From positions 5,377,001-5,441,000 of the forward strand of contig NC_091870.1 of assembly GCF_019399895.1 (NCBI RefSeq): a stretch of DNA of 64,000 bases, read 5' to 3'. The position numbers and the translations under genes were made by a program. Each line of letters starts with the position of its first letter. The first letter of the stretch is position 1. The stretch is from Cardiocondyla obscurior (taxonomy: Eukaryota > Arthropoda > Insecta > Hymenoptera > Formicidae). Of the stretch, positions 28,800 to 39,183 are shown one piece after another. The notes below the pieces were generated by a model. It was not told where the DNA came from and did no database searches. It saw only the letters and a list, made by a program, of their open reading frames with translations.

Positions 28800-29775
28800 A
28801 GTAGATGGGTATAGGCCGGTTCTGGACCAATTCGTGTTAGTGTGTCCGTGTGACCTAGGGCGAGGGGTAATGACGTCACGCGGGGAGGGGTGTTTTTCCA
28901 GGAATCGCTCCTTTGTCTGCGATTCTCGGAATCGATTGTTTATAAATATAACAATAACATAAAAGTTATGAAATTTGATATTTTAATTACGTAATATGAT
29001 ATTTTAATTACGTAATTTGATATTTTTAAAAATAAATAAGTGCGTTATCGCGCCGCGGTATTTTCCTGCGGCATCGCGAATTTCAAAGGGTTGGAATTTT
29101 TTCAAAAGGGGAAAGGGGGGTGTCTTATTTTACAGGGGTAAAGGGGTGGGGGTGGGTGTTGGGGGTGATCACGCGAGTCTTAGTCATGGCGTCGGCGGCG
29201 GCGAGCGGCGGGGCGGCGGCGGATCGCAAAGGATCGCGCGCCCATCGTTCCGTCTCGCTCGCACCCGTTCGCGCCGCCTATCGTTCCCTCTCGCTCGCTC
29301 TCGTTCACGCGTTCGTCACCATCGACTACGACTCGCTCGCACCCGTTCGCGCCGCCTATCGTTCCCTCTCGCTCGCTCTCGTTCACGCGTTCGTCACCAT
29401 CGACTACGACTCGCTCGCACCCGTTCGCGCCGCCTATCGTTCCCTCTCGCTCGCTCTCGTTCACGCGTTCGTCACCATCGACTACGACTCGCTCGCACCC
29501 GTTCGCGCCGCCTATTGTTTATAAACAATTTAGTACACGCTCATACTATTCGAATGCGGGTGACGCTGCACGTACACCCCCGGCTAATCGCTCCTCCTTA
29601 TTATCTGGTTTCTCTCTCACTCAGATACGTATGTTGCATACGAACGAGGGCGGACTCACAATTATAATAAAATGAAGGATGGAATAGAAGCGATTAAAAA
29701 TGATACGTGCCGATTACAAAATTATATATTTATTTTATGAATATGCGTTTAAAATATATTACCCATTTTTCACGC
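28800..29775 (+). repeat. Left terminal inverted repeat of the Polinton
   Basis: It matches the reverse complement of 49275-50069: both share TATAGGCCGGTTCTGGACC near the outer end, GTGTCCGTGTGACCTAGG, and at the inner end GAATAGAAGCGATTAAAAA. The left copy is about 180 bp longer because it has more copies of an internal 78-bp unit. An outward frame starting at 28879 runs through the last 27 codons of the TIR straight into the IFT140 exon in frame. Confidence 0.9.
29236..29520. repeat. 78-bp tandem repeat inside the left TIR, about 3.7 copies
   Basis: The unit contains cgctcgcacccgttcgcg, cctatcgttccctctcgc and gttcacgcgttcgtcac. It is a multiple of three, so open frames on both strands are artefacts. 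The right TIR (49540-49650) has only about one and a half copies. A further diverged piece of TIR sequence lies in direct orientation at 29770-29935. Confidence 0.85.
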
Positions 29776-29935
29776 GAGTCTTAGTCAAGGCGTCGGCGGC
29801 GAGCGGCGGGCGGCGGATCGCAAAGGATCGCGCGCCCATCGTTGCCTTTCGCTCGCACTTGTTCGCGCCGCCTATCGTTCCCTCTCGTTCTCGTTCACGC
29901 GTTTGTCACCATCGACTACGACTCGTAGTTTTCAT

Positions 29936-30745
29936 GCGTAGTATGCCGCTTTGAAATATAATATTAAACAAAAGTTGACACTATGAGGATGCACAACTGT
30001 CGGCTCGAGTGTATTTTCCTCTTCTTATTATTCTTACGATAAGAAAAAATTTTAATAGGTTCGCTAATGTCGTGTTTATCAATCGCTCATGTCGTGTTTA
30101 TCAATCGCTCATGTGGTATTGATTCCTTGCCCAAGACAATCATCGAAGAGCTGTGCGATTCATGTAATCCGTAAATGGGTAAGTATAAAGATAAATAAAA
30201 TAAAAATATTTTTATTCGTACGAATAGTAGCTGTAAAATTTTAATATTACAGAAGGACAATTTTGCGTAAAGCCAACGTCACCGACGTCTTCATTGCAAT
30301 CATCATCATCGTCGTCGTTGTCGTCGTCATCGTTGCTCGCATTATATCGATTGTATAAGATAATATCGTTAAAATATAAAATTGTATTTTCTCGTTCAAG
30401 TGCCATTCGCGCTCTCGCTCACACCCTTTCACGCTCTCACTCGCATTCTTTAGTTATCGTTTGCAGATGCGTAACATGCTATCGCTAGATTCTTTTCTAT
30501 ATACCCGTGTGGTCAAAAAATCTTTTGCGTTTGTATGGGCTTCAAACGTTGTAAAAATCTTTTGCGTTTTTCTCTTGGTCAAGTGTCGTTCATGCTTTTC
30601 TAGTAATCGTTTCAAGATGCCTTCGTTAGATATGGACGATTCTTTCTACACGCCTATGCGACAAAAATCTTTGGCGTCTGGAATCTTTTGTATCACGTTT
30701 CGTTTTCGTTGGCCCGGCGTCTATTTTCTTTGTTTATTGATGAGA

Positions 30746-30779
<34 letters not shown>

Positions 30780-30873
30780 TGTGACCATGCCTCACTCTCA
30801 GTCTCGCATCTGTACGTGCAGGAGCTCTTTTTCAAAAGACAGTCGAGAAAAGTGAAAAAAACTTTTAGTAAAA
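29936..30873. other. Region between left TIR and first gene; microsatellites only
   Basis: Contains a duplicated word (gtcgtgtttatcaatcgctc at about 30072 and 30095), a cat/cgt triplet tract at 30300-30345 and an (acg)n tract at 30745-30780. I see no supported gene. The 5' end of the CCCH-RING transcript probably lies in the last 100 bp. Confidence 0.5.
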
Positions 30874-31471
30874 ATGGCATATTTTGGGGAACCAGGTATG
30901 TATTATAATAGAATTTATAATACAATTTAGAAAAATAATTTAATCTGTTATAAAATAATATATAATATGTATTTTTATGTTTTTAGCTCAAAAACAACAG
31001 CTCTGCCGCGACTTCCAGCGAGGAGCCTGCTCGAATAGTTATTGTGCGTTTGTGCACCCTTACAGGTATTGTTTCAATTACCAAAATAAGAAGTGCACAA
31101 ACGCGCAATGCAGATTCTTGCATGTAACGAGTGTGGAGCAGGCTCGTTACGAGGCCACCGGATTGACGTCAGCGAAATTACGCTACGAAGTTGGACGCAC
31201 CCTGCAGAATTCCATCATCTGCGGGGACTACAAGGCCGGCAGGTGCAACAGGACGGACTGCCAACGTCGGCATATCGGGCACGACGAAAAACTTGAGTGC
31301 ATAGTGTGCTGCGGCGAAATTGTGTTAGACACGTTCGGGGCGTCCAGTTGCGGGCACGTGTATTGCTACACGTGTGCCCTAAAGTGCCAAGGCCCCCCGC
31401 GTCCGTACACTATGCTTACGGTTGTGTGCCCGGTATGCCGATCCGTCGCCAGCTATGAGCAGTTGCATTAG
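30874..31471 (+). CDS. CCCH-type zinc finger and RING protein (Polinton accessory gene A)
   Basis: Two exons, 30874-30895 and 30987-31471, joined by a GTATGT donor and TTTTAG acceptor, give 168 residues. Three CCCH fingers of the form C-x7-C-x4-C-x3-H lie at about residues 13-31, 36-53 and 94-111 (CRDFQRG...H, CFNYQNK...H, CGDYKAG...H), followed by a C3HC4 RING (CIVC, CGHVYCYTC, CPVC) at about 121-160. Such proteins bind RNA and can pass ubiquitin to targets, as makorins do; that is family knowledge, not shown here. It faces a protein of the same design and size on the other strand (32113-32781). Neither is part of the known Polinton core. A host gene captured and duplicated by the element is the likeliest origin. 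Confidence 0.75.
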
Positions 31472-31479
31472 CTTATGTT

Positions 31480-32100
31480 GTTTTTTGCGTATATTGTATT
31501 TTTTTGCTTATGTTGTTTTACTTATGTTGTTTTGCTTCTGTCGTTTTTGCGTTGAATGTATGTAATGTAATTTTAAAGGTATTTTTAATGTAATTTTTAA
31601 TGTAATTTTTAATGTAATTTTTAATGTAATTTTATGTTTTTTATGATTATGTTTTTTTTTTATACTTGTATTATTTTTAATGTAATTTTTAATTTAATTG
31701 AATTTTTTATGTTTGTATGATAATTTTTTTGGTATTAAATAAGATAGAAAATATTATATTAAAACATATTTTATTTCTTATGTATTTTTAATTATTAAAA
31801 AACTTACAACTAATAAACTTGTTCAATTACTTAAAAATATACAAAAAATGAATATAATATAAAATATAAAAATGAATATATAAAAAAGAATACAAATACA
31901 AAAATAATAAAAATAAAATATTAAATAAAACTTAACCTAAACTTATAAACTAAAGGTGTATTAAGAAAAATAAAAATGAAAAAATGAAAAAATATACAAA
32001 AATGAATATAATATAAAATATAAAAATAAATATATAAAAAAGAAAAATGAAAATAATAAAAATAAAACTTAAACTTAACTTAACCTAAACTTATAAATTA
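31480..32100. other. AT-rich convergent 3' region
   Basis: Between the two convergent CCCH-RING genes lie A/T-rich runs with several taatgtaattttt repeats and AATAAA-type signals on both strands. No gene is supported. Confidence 0.5.
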
Positions 32101-32112
32101 ATTTTGGAGTCC

Positions 32113-32781
32113 TTAGTCAGTGTCTGAAACAAAAAAAGAAATTATTAACAGGGTATAAAATAAAATGTATTTAAATAATTAAAATTTATTTCAAATATAC
32201 TTACATAGATTGATCTGCACCTTCCACTGTTTGCACACCGTGCAGAGATGTTTGGGCACTTGGCCCTGCATGGCAAATGGTATCACTTTCATGCACGGTG
32301 TGCAAAAGGAGTGACCGCAAATTAGGGCCTGGATCCCTTTGAAATGCTGCACCTGACAGAAGTTGCATCTCGGCGTGTTATCCTCTGTAAATTTTAAAAA
32401 ATATAAATTAAAAAATTAAAAAATTAAAAAAAAAAAAAAAAATTAAATAAAAAAAAACTTACTGGGAAATGTTCCATTCTCGCAAGAGAGGCACTCCCAC
32501 ATGCACTCTCCGAGTAAATTCTTTGTGCACGTGTGAGGCCTCTGATCCGGCGGGTACGTTTCGCGTAACAGGTACGCTAGGCGTTTTAGTTCGCAAAACG
32601 CCGTTTCCGTCATCGGCCGCACATGATGATGATTAATTTCATCCACCTCATCCTGGTTGAGGTGGACGAATTTGCACGTCGTTCCTGACAGGCACACCGA
32701 CTTTGTACACCGCCGGACCTCGTGGAACATCTTGCAGTCACTCCTGGCGCAGATCTTCATCAAATAATCTCTGCAACTCAT
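32113..32781 (-). CDS. CCCH-type zinc finger and RING protein (Polinton accessory gene B)
   Basis: Three exons, 32781-32463, 32384-32205 and 32123-32113, with phases that fit, give 169 residues from the ATG at 32781; an in-frame ATG at 32802 would add seven. N-terminal CCCH fingers are CRDYLMKICARSDCKMFH and CTKSVCLSGTTCKFVH, then a Cys-rich block (HTCTKNLLGECMWECLSC) and, across the first intron, a RING-like set (CNFC, CGHSFCTPC, CTVC). Layout and length match accessory gene A, and both begin CRD, so they look like diverged duplicates. The third exon carries only the last codons and the stop. An RNA-binding ubiquitin ligase role is inference. Confidence 0.7.
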
Positions 32782-33140
32782 TTTTAAAGTAGGATGTTGC
32801 AAAAAAATTTTTTTGTTTTAATTTAAAACAGGTCTTGCCAAAAAAACAACAAAAGCCAAAAAACAATACAAGCAAAAAACGACAACAGCAATAATAAAAA
32901 CGACAACAGCAATAATAAAAAACAACACAAGCAATAATAAAAACAACAGAAGCAATAAAAACAATACTAGCAATTTTAAGATGTGTACTCCTCGACTGGC
33001 GAGCGACCGACTGACGAGCGACCGACTGAAAATCACGTGCTGCGTTTCTATCCGCTTCCATATGTGTGTTCGTAAATGCACAATGAATGATGCTTAAAGA
33101 AGCGGATATACGAACGGACTTAAGGCCCTTTCGGTGTAAT

Positions 33141-33953
33141 TCATTCAGCCGGCGTATCGATCCACATGATGAAATTTCTTGCAATACCCAGGTGTATGAA
33201 TAAAGTTGACATATCTACCGGGTCCACATTTTCTGTTTGCCCGACTCTAATTAACGAAACAAGAGCCGCATCGCCAGAGAGAATATCATTGATGGTAATC
33301 CACCCCCGCGCTTTTTCCATGATTATTTTAGCGAGTGTGATCTCTTGCTCCGTCCATATCTGGGCTCGCCGAGGCAAGATTCCGTCTAGAACACACGGTA
33401 TCGCTTGCCACTTTAATTCACAGAATCGTTCGTCCAGTCGGAAACACTCATAAGGTAGTCTACAGGTTTTGCGAGCCCAGTCGCGAAGATGTACCGTAAT
33501 CGACGTAGCACTAACATCATCGATGATTCCTCTTTGCCACTTTAAACCTTCTCGGATAGCAACAAGGGTTCCCACTGTAACTTCATGTGGTAACAGCATG
33601 AGGTTGGCTGCTGCAATCCTCATAAATGCAGTCAATTGTTCAAGCATCTCCAAATGAGCCTTCTCTCCGTTTGTTAACTTTACCCAAAATAGCGTGGGTG
33701 ATTGTACGCGTATCACGCGTACTTCGTGCGGCCAGCGGGTAAGTTGTCTTATATTGATGTTGGAAATCATCTGAAAAAATATTTTATATTAATCGGAAAT
33801 TTTAAAAAAGATATTAAAAATAATATCAGAAAAGATATTAAAAATAATATCAGAAAAAATACTTACATTTTTTTTGTAACTTGTTAATTGGCGACGATCA
33901 GTTACCGATGCCTGGTTGCAAGGAACTGATCGCTCGACGGTTGAAGAACTCAT
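33141..33953 (-). CDS. Extended-Tudor-domain protein (Polinton accessory gene C)
   Basis: Two exons, 33953-33867 and 33770-33141, give 238 residues. Most of the protein reads as an extended Tudor domain: VRVIRVQSPTLFWVKL and a short helix, then VGTLVAIREGLKWQRGIIDD, VHLRDWARK in the place of the usual F-x-D-Y-G-N strand, and IPCVLDGILPRRAQIW, the typical outer-barrel block. In animals this fold binds dimethyl-arginine tails of Piwi proteins and builds piRNA granules. Here the Asn that contacts the modified arginine is replaced (WAR for YGN), so binding may be lost or altered. It lies head to head with the acidic Cys-rich gene at 34608 and upstream of accessory gene B. A captured host piRNA-pathway gene is the best guess; the domain call is by eye. 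Confidence 0.65.
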
Positions 33954-34039
33954 CTCGATCCAAATTGTTTTATACTGATAAAAAAATTATCGTTCTCACT
34001 CGCGTTGCCATTCACGTTGCCACTCACGTTACCCCGCAT

Positions 34040-34450
34040 CAATGAAAAATAGACTGCTAAGAGAACAAAAGACTATGCGGCTAAATTCAAAGACTGCAAA
34101 CGGAGGTAATTGCTATTTAGCAGGTATGCATTTCTTTTCTCGGAAAGAGATAAGGTAAAGATTTTAATTCCCCCACATCATTGAAAAATAGACTGCTAAG
34201 AGAACAAAAGACTATGCGGCTAAATTCAAAGGCTGCAAACGGAGGTAGTTGTTATTTAGCAGGTGTGCATTTCTTTTCTCGGAAAGAGATAAGGTAACGA
34301 TTTTCGTTCCCCCACATCTTTGAAAAATAGACTGCTCAGATAACAAAAACTATGCGGCTAAACTCAAAGACTCTGCAAACGGGGTAGTTGCTATTTAGCG
34401 GGTGTACATTTCTTTTGTCGGGCAGAGATAAGATAGCAATTTTAAAATAC
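34040..34450. repeat. Three tandem copies of a 140-bp unit
   Basis: Copies start near 34042, 34181 and 34321 and share gaaaaatagactgct, gactatgcggctaaa, gctatttagc and catttcttttctcgg. They fill the divergent interval between the Tudor and Cys-rich genes and may hold shared promoter sites. A TATA-like AATATAAAG follows at about 34537. Confidence 0.8.
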
Positions 34451-34533
34451 TGCAAAGTGAAACTTATGAAATGACTCATTATAATTTGAGAGAGGGTAAA
34501 AAATGTGTCACATGATTAATCAGGAGTAGGGGT

Positions 34534-34545
34534 AGAATATAAAGC
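34534..34545 (+). promoter_or_regulatory. TATA-like box upstream of the Cys-rich gene
   Basis: AGAATATAAAGC lies about 70 bp upstream of the ATG at 34608, after the tandem units, at a distance that fits a core promoter. Confidence 0.4.
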
Positions 34546-34607
34546 ATTCCTTAGGCCTCTCTTGTAACCACGCGCGAATCTCATTAGTGAACGAGCGATC
34601 GACGATA

Positions 34608-35033
34608 ATGAACGTTGACGTGAGAATAGAAATCGGTGAAGAAATCGGTGAAGAAATAGAAATAGAAATCGGTGAGGAAATCGAAGAGGTTCATCCCCTG
34701 TCGGAGGATAGTGCTTGCGAAACCGACGATGACAACGATGAAACGGTTGAAAGTACTACGCGCAAAACGATCAATTTACGGAATTTAAACGCGATTAATC
34801 TGCGTACGAAATTTTGTGCCATATATTTTTATTATTGTGACGGGCGAGGATACAACGTGTGCGCTTCTTGTTTGGTATTGATGCGAAACGATTTCAACGA
34901 TTCCGTCTTCAAGATTCGTAAACACGTCGTAGGATCGTACGATAGTCTGAGCGGTACGTGGTGTTTGAACTGTAGAACCGCAACATTCGTTGTAATTTCG
35001 TGCGATATGTGCCCGGTATGCACGAATGCGTGA
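34608..35033 (+). CDS. Acidic, Cys-rich small protein (Polinton accessory gene D)
   Basis: 141 residues from the ATG at 34608; upstream non-ATG extension is not needed. The first third is built from repeated GEEIEIE-type acidic words and stays strongly negative to about residue 55. The C-terminal half has paired cysteines (CASC, CLNC, then CDMCPVC at the end), which suggests one zinc-binding module, although the spacing is not a standard RING. No family recognised. It sits between the Tudor gene and polB and may be transcribed from the TATA-like site above it. Confidence 0.6.
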   Translation: MNVDVRIEIGEEIGEEIEIEIGEEIEEVHPLSEDSACETDDDNDETVESTTRKTINLRNLNAINLRTKFCAIYFYYCDGRGYNVCASCLVLMRNDFNDSVFKIRKHVVGSYDSLSGTWCLNCRTATFVVISCDMCPVCTNA

Positions 35034-35059
35034 ACAATGTACTTCGATTTCCATACTCA

Positions 35060-35325
35060 CGTTGCTAATGTCGTTTTTATCGCTAATGTTGTTGTTTTGT
35101 TGTATTTATCGCTAATGTTGTATTTATTGCCAATGTCGTTGTTTTGTTGTATTTATTGCTAATGTCGTTGTTTTGTTGTATTTATTGCCAATGTCGTTGT
35201 TTTGTTGTATTTATTGCCAATGTCGTTGTTTTGTTGTATTTATTGCCAATGTCGTTGTTTTGTTGTATTTATTGCTAATGTCGTTGTTTTGTTGTATTTA
35301 TTGCTAATGTCGTTTTTTAAAAAAC
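35060..35325. repeat. 28-29-bp tandem repeats before polB
   Basis: About nine units of the type gttgttttgttgtatttat plus tgccaatgtc or tgctaatgtc. They end 40 bp upstream of the polymerase ATG. No protein is supported here. Confidence 0.85.
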
Positions 35326-35362
35326 ATTAACGTGCAAGCATCGGTGTGAGAATCATTAAAAA

Positions 35363-38300
35363 ATGGATCAAAGTTTTCTCGAGGAAGAGCGTGAACTCCT
35401 GGTGCAGGCTGACGCCGTGACCACCTTGGGAGAATTTTTCGTGTGGCTTGAGAGATGTGACGACCTAGTGAATCGACTCGAGGAACGCAGTCGCGCCAAG
35501 CGAACGCGCGTATCCGTCGGATGCGCGCAATCCACGGTGGCGAGTATCGCGCGACTTTTGGGTGTCAGGAAACATTTGTACGGACGTTACGTGCACCAGG
35601 GTGGCGAGTATGCGAGCACCAGTGCTGCCGACGGTGATGGTGACAACGCAGCTGGTGAACTCGAGTGGCGCGAGATCGAGACCGCGTTCAAAAGTCGTAT
35701 CGCAACGGGTGTGGTAATAAACACAAACTACATCGAGCCGCTGCGATTCCTGGAGGACGCCGGTAACGCGGTGTGCGAGCGCGTACAGAACATCGTGCGT
35801 AAAACTAATTGCGTGAAAGTGAACACCGCGTTCAACGGTGAATTCACGGCCGGGGACAAACGCGCCAACAAAAGTATAACCACGAAAAACTGTGAGATCT
35901 TTCAAGATACTGATGTACGCGAGTGGTACCGATTACATGTTATCGAACCCACGCTGGCTTCTCTCGAGGAGTTTCAGGAGCGCGACAGCGGATGGGCGTT
36001 GTCGCGAATTTTGAACTTGTTGATCAACGTAAACAAGTACAATCCGATGCGTGCGGGATGTCACGTTACATTGTCGCGGAAAATAGTCGCTAAAAAAGCA
36101 GTGATATGCGTAAAATCGATGGATGACAAGTGTCTCGCGTGGTCGGTGGTGGCAGCTCTGTATCCCGTAAAGCAGCACGTGGATCGGGAATCGTCGTACC
36201 CGCATTACGCAACGGTGCTGAACGTCGAGGGTGTGGAGTTTCCCGCGACTCTTAAAGACGTTGCGAAACTCGAACGATTGAATGATATCTCGATCAACGT
36301 GTACGTCACAAAGACACGTGGAAAAGAAATAAACGTTCTACCTATACGCCTCAGCAATGAGAAGAAAAAGAGACACGTAAATTTATTGTACGTGCAACGC
36401 GATAACAACGATGACAACGATAACCAGAAAGTGGGACACTTTGCGTGTATCAGTAATCTATCACGCCTCGTCAGTTCGCAACTAAGCGGACGCGAGCATC
36501 GGAAACACATTTGTGATCGGTACGTATGGTTTTAAATATATAATTGATTTTTAAAATATTATTTTAAAATTATTATTTTGTAAAAAATATTTTATTTTTA
36601 GGTGTCTTCATTACTTTAGTTCGAGCGAGAAGCTCGAGGCTCACGTCATGGATTGCGGAATATTAAACGACTGCGCTATACGACTACCCAGCGAGGACAA
36701 AAAATGGCTCAGCTTTTCCAACCACGATCACAAGGAGCGCGTGCCGTTCGTCGTTTACGCCGATCTGGAGTGCGTGCTGCGAAATATCGATCCACCATCA
36801 TCGCCCGAACAAACGACGTTTAATTATCAACATCACGAAGTATTCAGCGTGGGATACTACGTCCGATGCTCGTACGACGAGTCGCTCTCGAGATACGAAT
36901 ATCGTCGCGAACCTGATTGCGTCCAGTGGTTCGTCGAGCGGCTAGTGAAATTAGCTCATCGCGTAAAAACCGTAATCTCAAACGTTGTCCTGATGAAGAC
37001 GTTGTCGAATGCGCAGCTCGAGGTGCACGAGAACGCGACGCTGTGCCACGTATGCGAAAATCCGTTTGCGGCGGACGAGAAGCGTGTGCGCGATCATTGT
37101 CATTTGACCGGTCGGTATAGAGGTCCCGCGCACTCAAAATGTAACCTGCAATACCGCGACACGCGTTACATCCCCGTCGTATTTCACAATCTGTCGGGTT
37201 ACGATGCACACTTTGTTATAAAGGAGATCGCCACAGCGTACGAGGGTAAAATTAATCTATTGCCGATAACGAAGGAGAAATATATCTCCTTTACGAAACA
37301 CGTTAACGATACGGCTGAGGGACAGGACTCGCGAACTGCGATAAAGTTGCGCTTTATAGACTCGTACAAATTTTTGAACGCTAGCCTCGACAAATTATCG
37401 TCTCTACTCGCCAAAGACAAATTGCGAATCTTGCGCGCTGAATTTGCGACACTTTCAGAAGAAAATTTCAATCTTTTGATGCGAAAAGGTGTATTTCCGT
37501 ACGAGTACGTCAACAGCGTTGAAAAATTGAATGAGTCAAGCCTACCGTCGCGCGACTCATTCTTCAGTTCGCTGACCGGTGACATGGTGACCGAGACAGA
37601 TTACGGGCACGCCGAGACCGTATGGCAGCGGTTCTCCGTTCGAACTCTAGGCGAGTACAGCGATCTGTACCTCAAAACTGATGTACTGTTATTGGCTGAC
37701 GTATTTGAAAATTTTCGCGACAGATGCGTCGAGAGTTACGGACTCGATCCCGCGCATTACTACACCTTACCCGGTTTCACGTGGGATGCGATGCTCAAGC
37801 ATACGCGCATAAATTTCGAATTGTTGACCGACATCGACATGGTGATGTTCGCGAAATACGCGGCGGTCTAAGTCAATGCTCCAACAGATACGCGCGAGCC
37901 AATAACAGATACATGCGGTCGGGGTACGACTCGTCGAAACCTTCGTCGTACATTGTGTATTACGATGTAAATAACTTGTACGGATGGGCCATGTGTCAAC
38001 CGTTACCGTACGCGGATTTCGAATGGGTCGACGACAACGACCTCGCGAACCTCGACGTAGACGCGATCGCCGCGGACTCGCCCACGGGTTATATTCTCGA
38101 GGTGGATCTCGAGTATCCCGCGAGCGTGCACGACGCGCACTCCGATCTGCCGTTCTGTCCCACGCGAGAGAAACCACCGGGGCGAAACACGATGTAAAAC
38201 TTTTGGCTACGCTGTGTGATAAGAAGCGATACGTCATCCACTATCGCAATCTGCAGCTGTGCACGCGTCACGGTCTTCGCGTCACCAAGGTTTACCGCGT

Positions 38301-39183
38301 GCTGCGATTCACTCAATCGGCATGGTTGCGCGATTACATCGAGCTCAACACGCGACATCGAACTCGCGCGACCAACGATTTTGAGAAAAATTTGTTTAAA
38401 CTGATGAACAACGCGGTGTTCGGTAAAACGATGGAGAACGTACGAAATCGCGTCGACGTTCGCTTGCTCTCGCAGTGGGACGGACGGTGCGGTGTGGAGG
38501 CGATGATCGCCAAACCGAATTTTCACAGCAGAAGCGTATTTGCGGAAAATTTAGTAGCCGTGGAATTGCGTAAACTCGAGGTGAAATTCGCCAAGCCGAT
38601 ATACGTCGGTATGTCTATACTCGACATATCTAAAGTATGCTTGTACGAGTTTCATCACGAGTATATGATACCGACTTTCGGAGACAAATGTAGCGTCATG
38701 TATACCGACACGGACAGTCTTGTGTACAGCGTCGAGTGCGACGACGTATACGAGATGATGAAACGCGATATCGCGAGGTTCGACACGAGCGACTATCCGC
38801 CCGATAACGCGTATGGTATACCTCTCGCGAACAAAAAAATACCCGGCTTAATGAAGGATGAGTGTAACGGTGCGATCGTCACAGAGTTCGTCGGACTCAG
38901 AGCTAAGATGTATGCGATCAGGGTAGACGGTAGAAAAGACAACAAAAAAGCAAAGGGCGTAAAGAGCGGAGTCGTGGCACAAACTATAACGTTCGACGAT
39001 TACGTGAGGTGTCTCGAGGACGAGATCGCTATGACTCGCGACCAATCGTGCATCAGGTCGAAATTGCACGAGGTATACACCGTGTCCGAGACAAAGATCG
39101 CTCTGAGTCCGTACGACGACAAGCGATATCTCGTGCCGAACTCGACCGAGACCTTGCCGTGGGGTCATTATCGCATACCTTGA
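35363..39183 (+). pseudogene. Protein-primed DNA polymerase B of the Polinton, two frameshifts and one intron
   Basis: PolB copies the element from a protein primer. Exon 1 (35363-36519) encodes a 386-residue N-terminal extension. An 82-bp intron (36520-36601) splits a C2H2-like finger, with C..C before and H...C after it. The catalytic part follows: exonuclease I YADLEC (near 36757), exonuclease II NLSGYDAHF (near 37190), exonuclease III YLKTDVLLLAD (near 37667), polymerase A YYDVNNLYG (near 37960), polymerase B NNAVFGKT (near 38405) and polymerase C YTDTDS (near 38703). The frame shifts near 37848-37860, just before the GLSQCSNRYA block, and again near 38165-38180; each shift is small and the next segment stays open. 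So the copy is inactive as it stands, unless these are sequencing errors. Motif order and length fit the family. Confidence 0.9.

Noticed and set aside
28451..28879. A separate 142-residue minus-strand gene
   Set aside because: It is IFT140 exon sequence fused to TIR sequence at the start and running into the intron at the end; kept only as the chimeric-frame observation.
29017..29667. Arg/Ser-rich repeat protein in the left TIR
   Set aside because: Open only because of the 78-bp repeat; the right TIR with fewer units has no equivalent of the same length.
30461..30784. 107-residue plus-strand frame ending in poly-Thr
   Set aside because: The poly-Thr tail comes from an (acg)n microsatellite, and the rest has no protein-like pattern or splice support.
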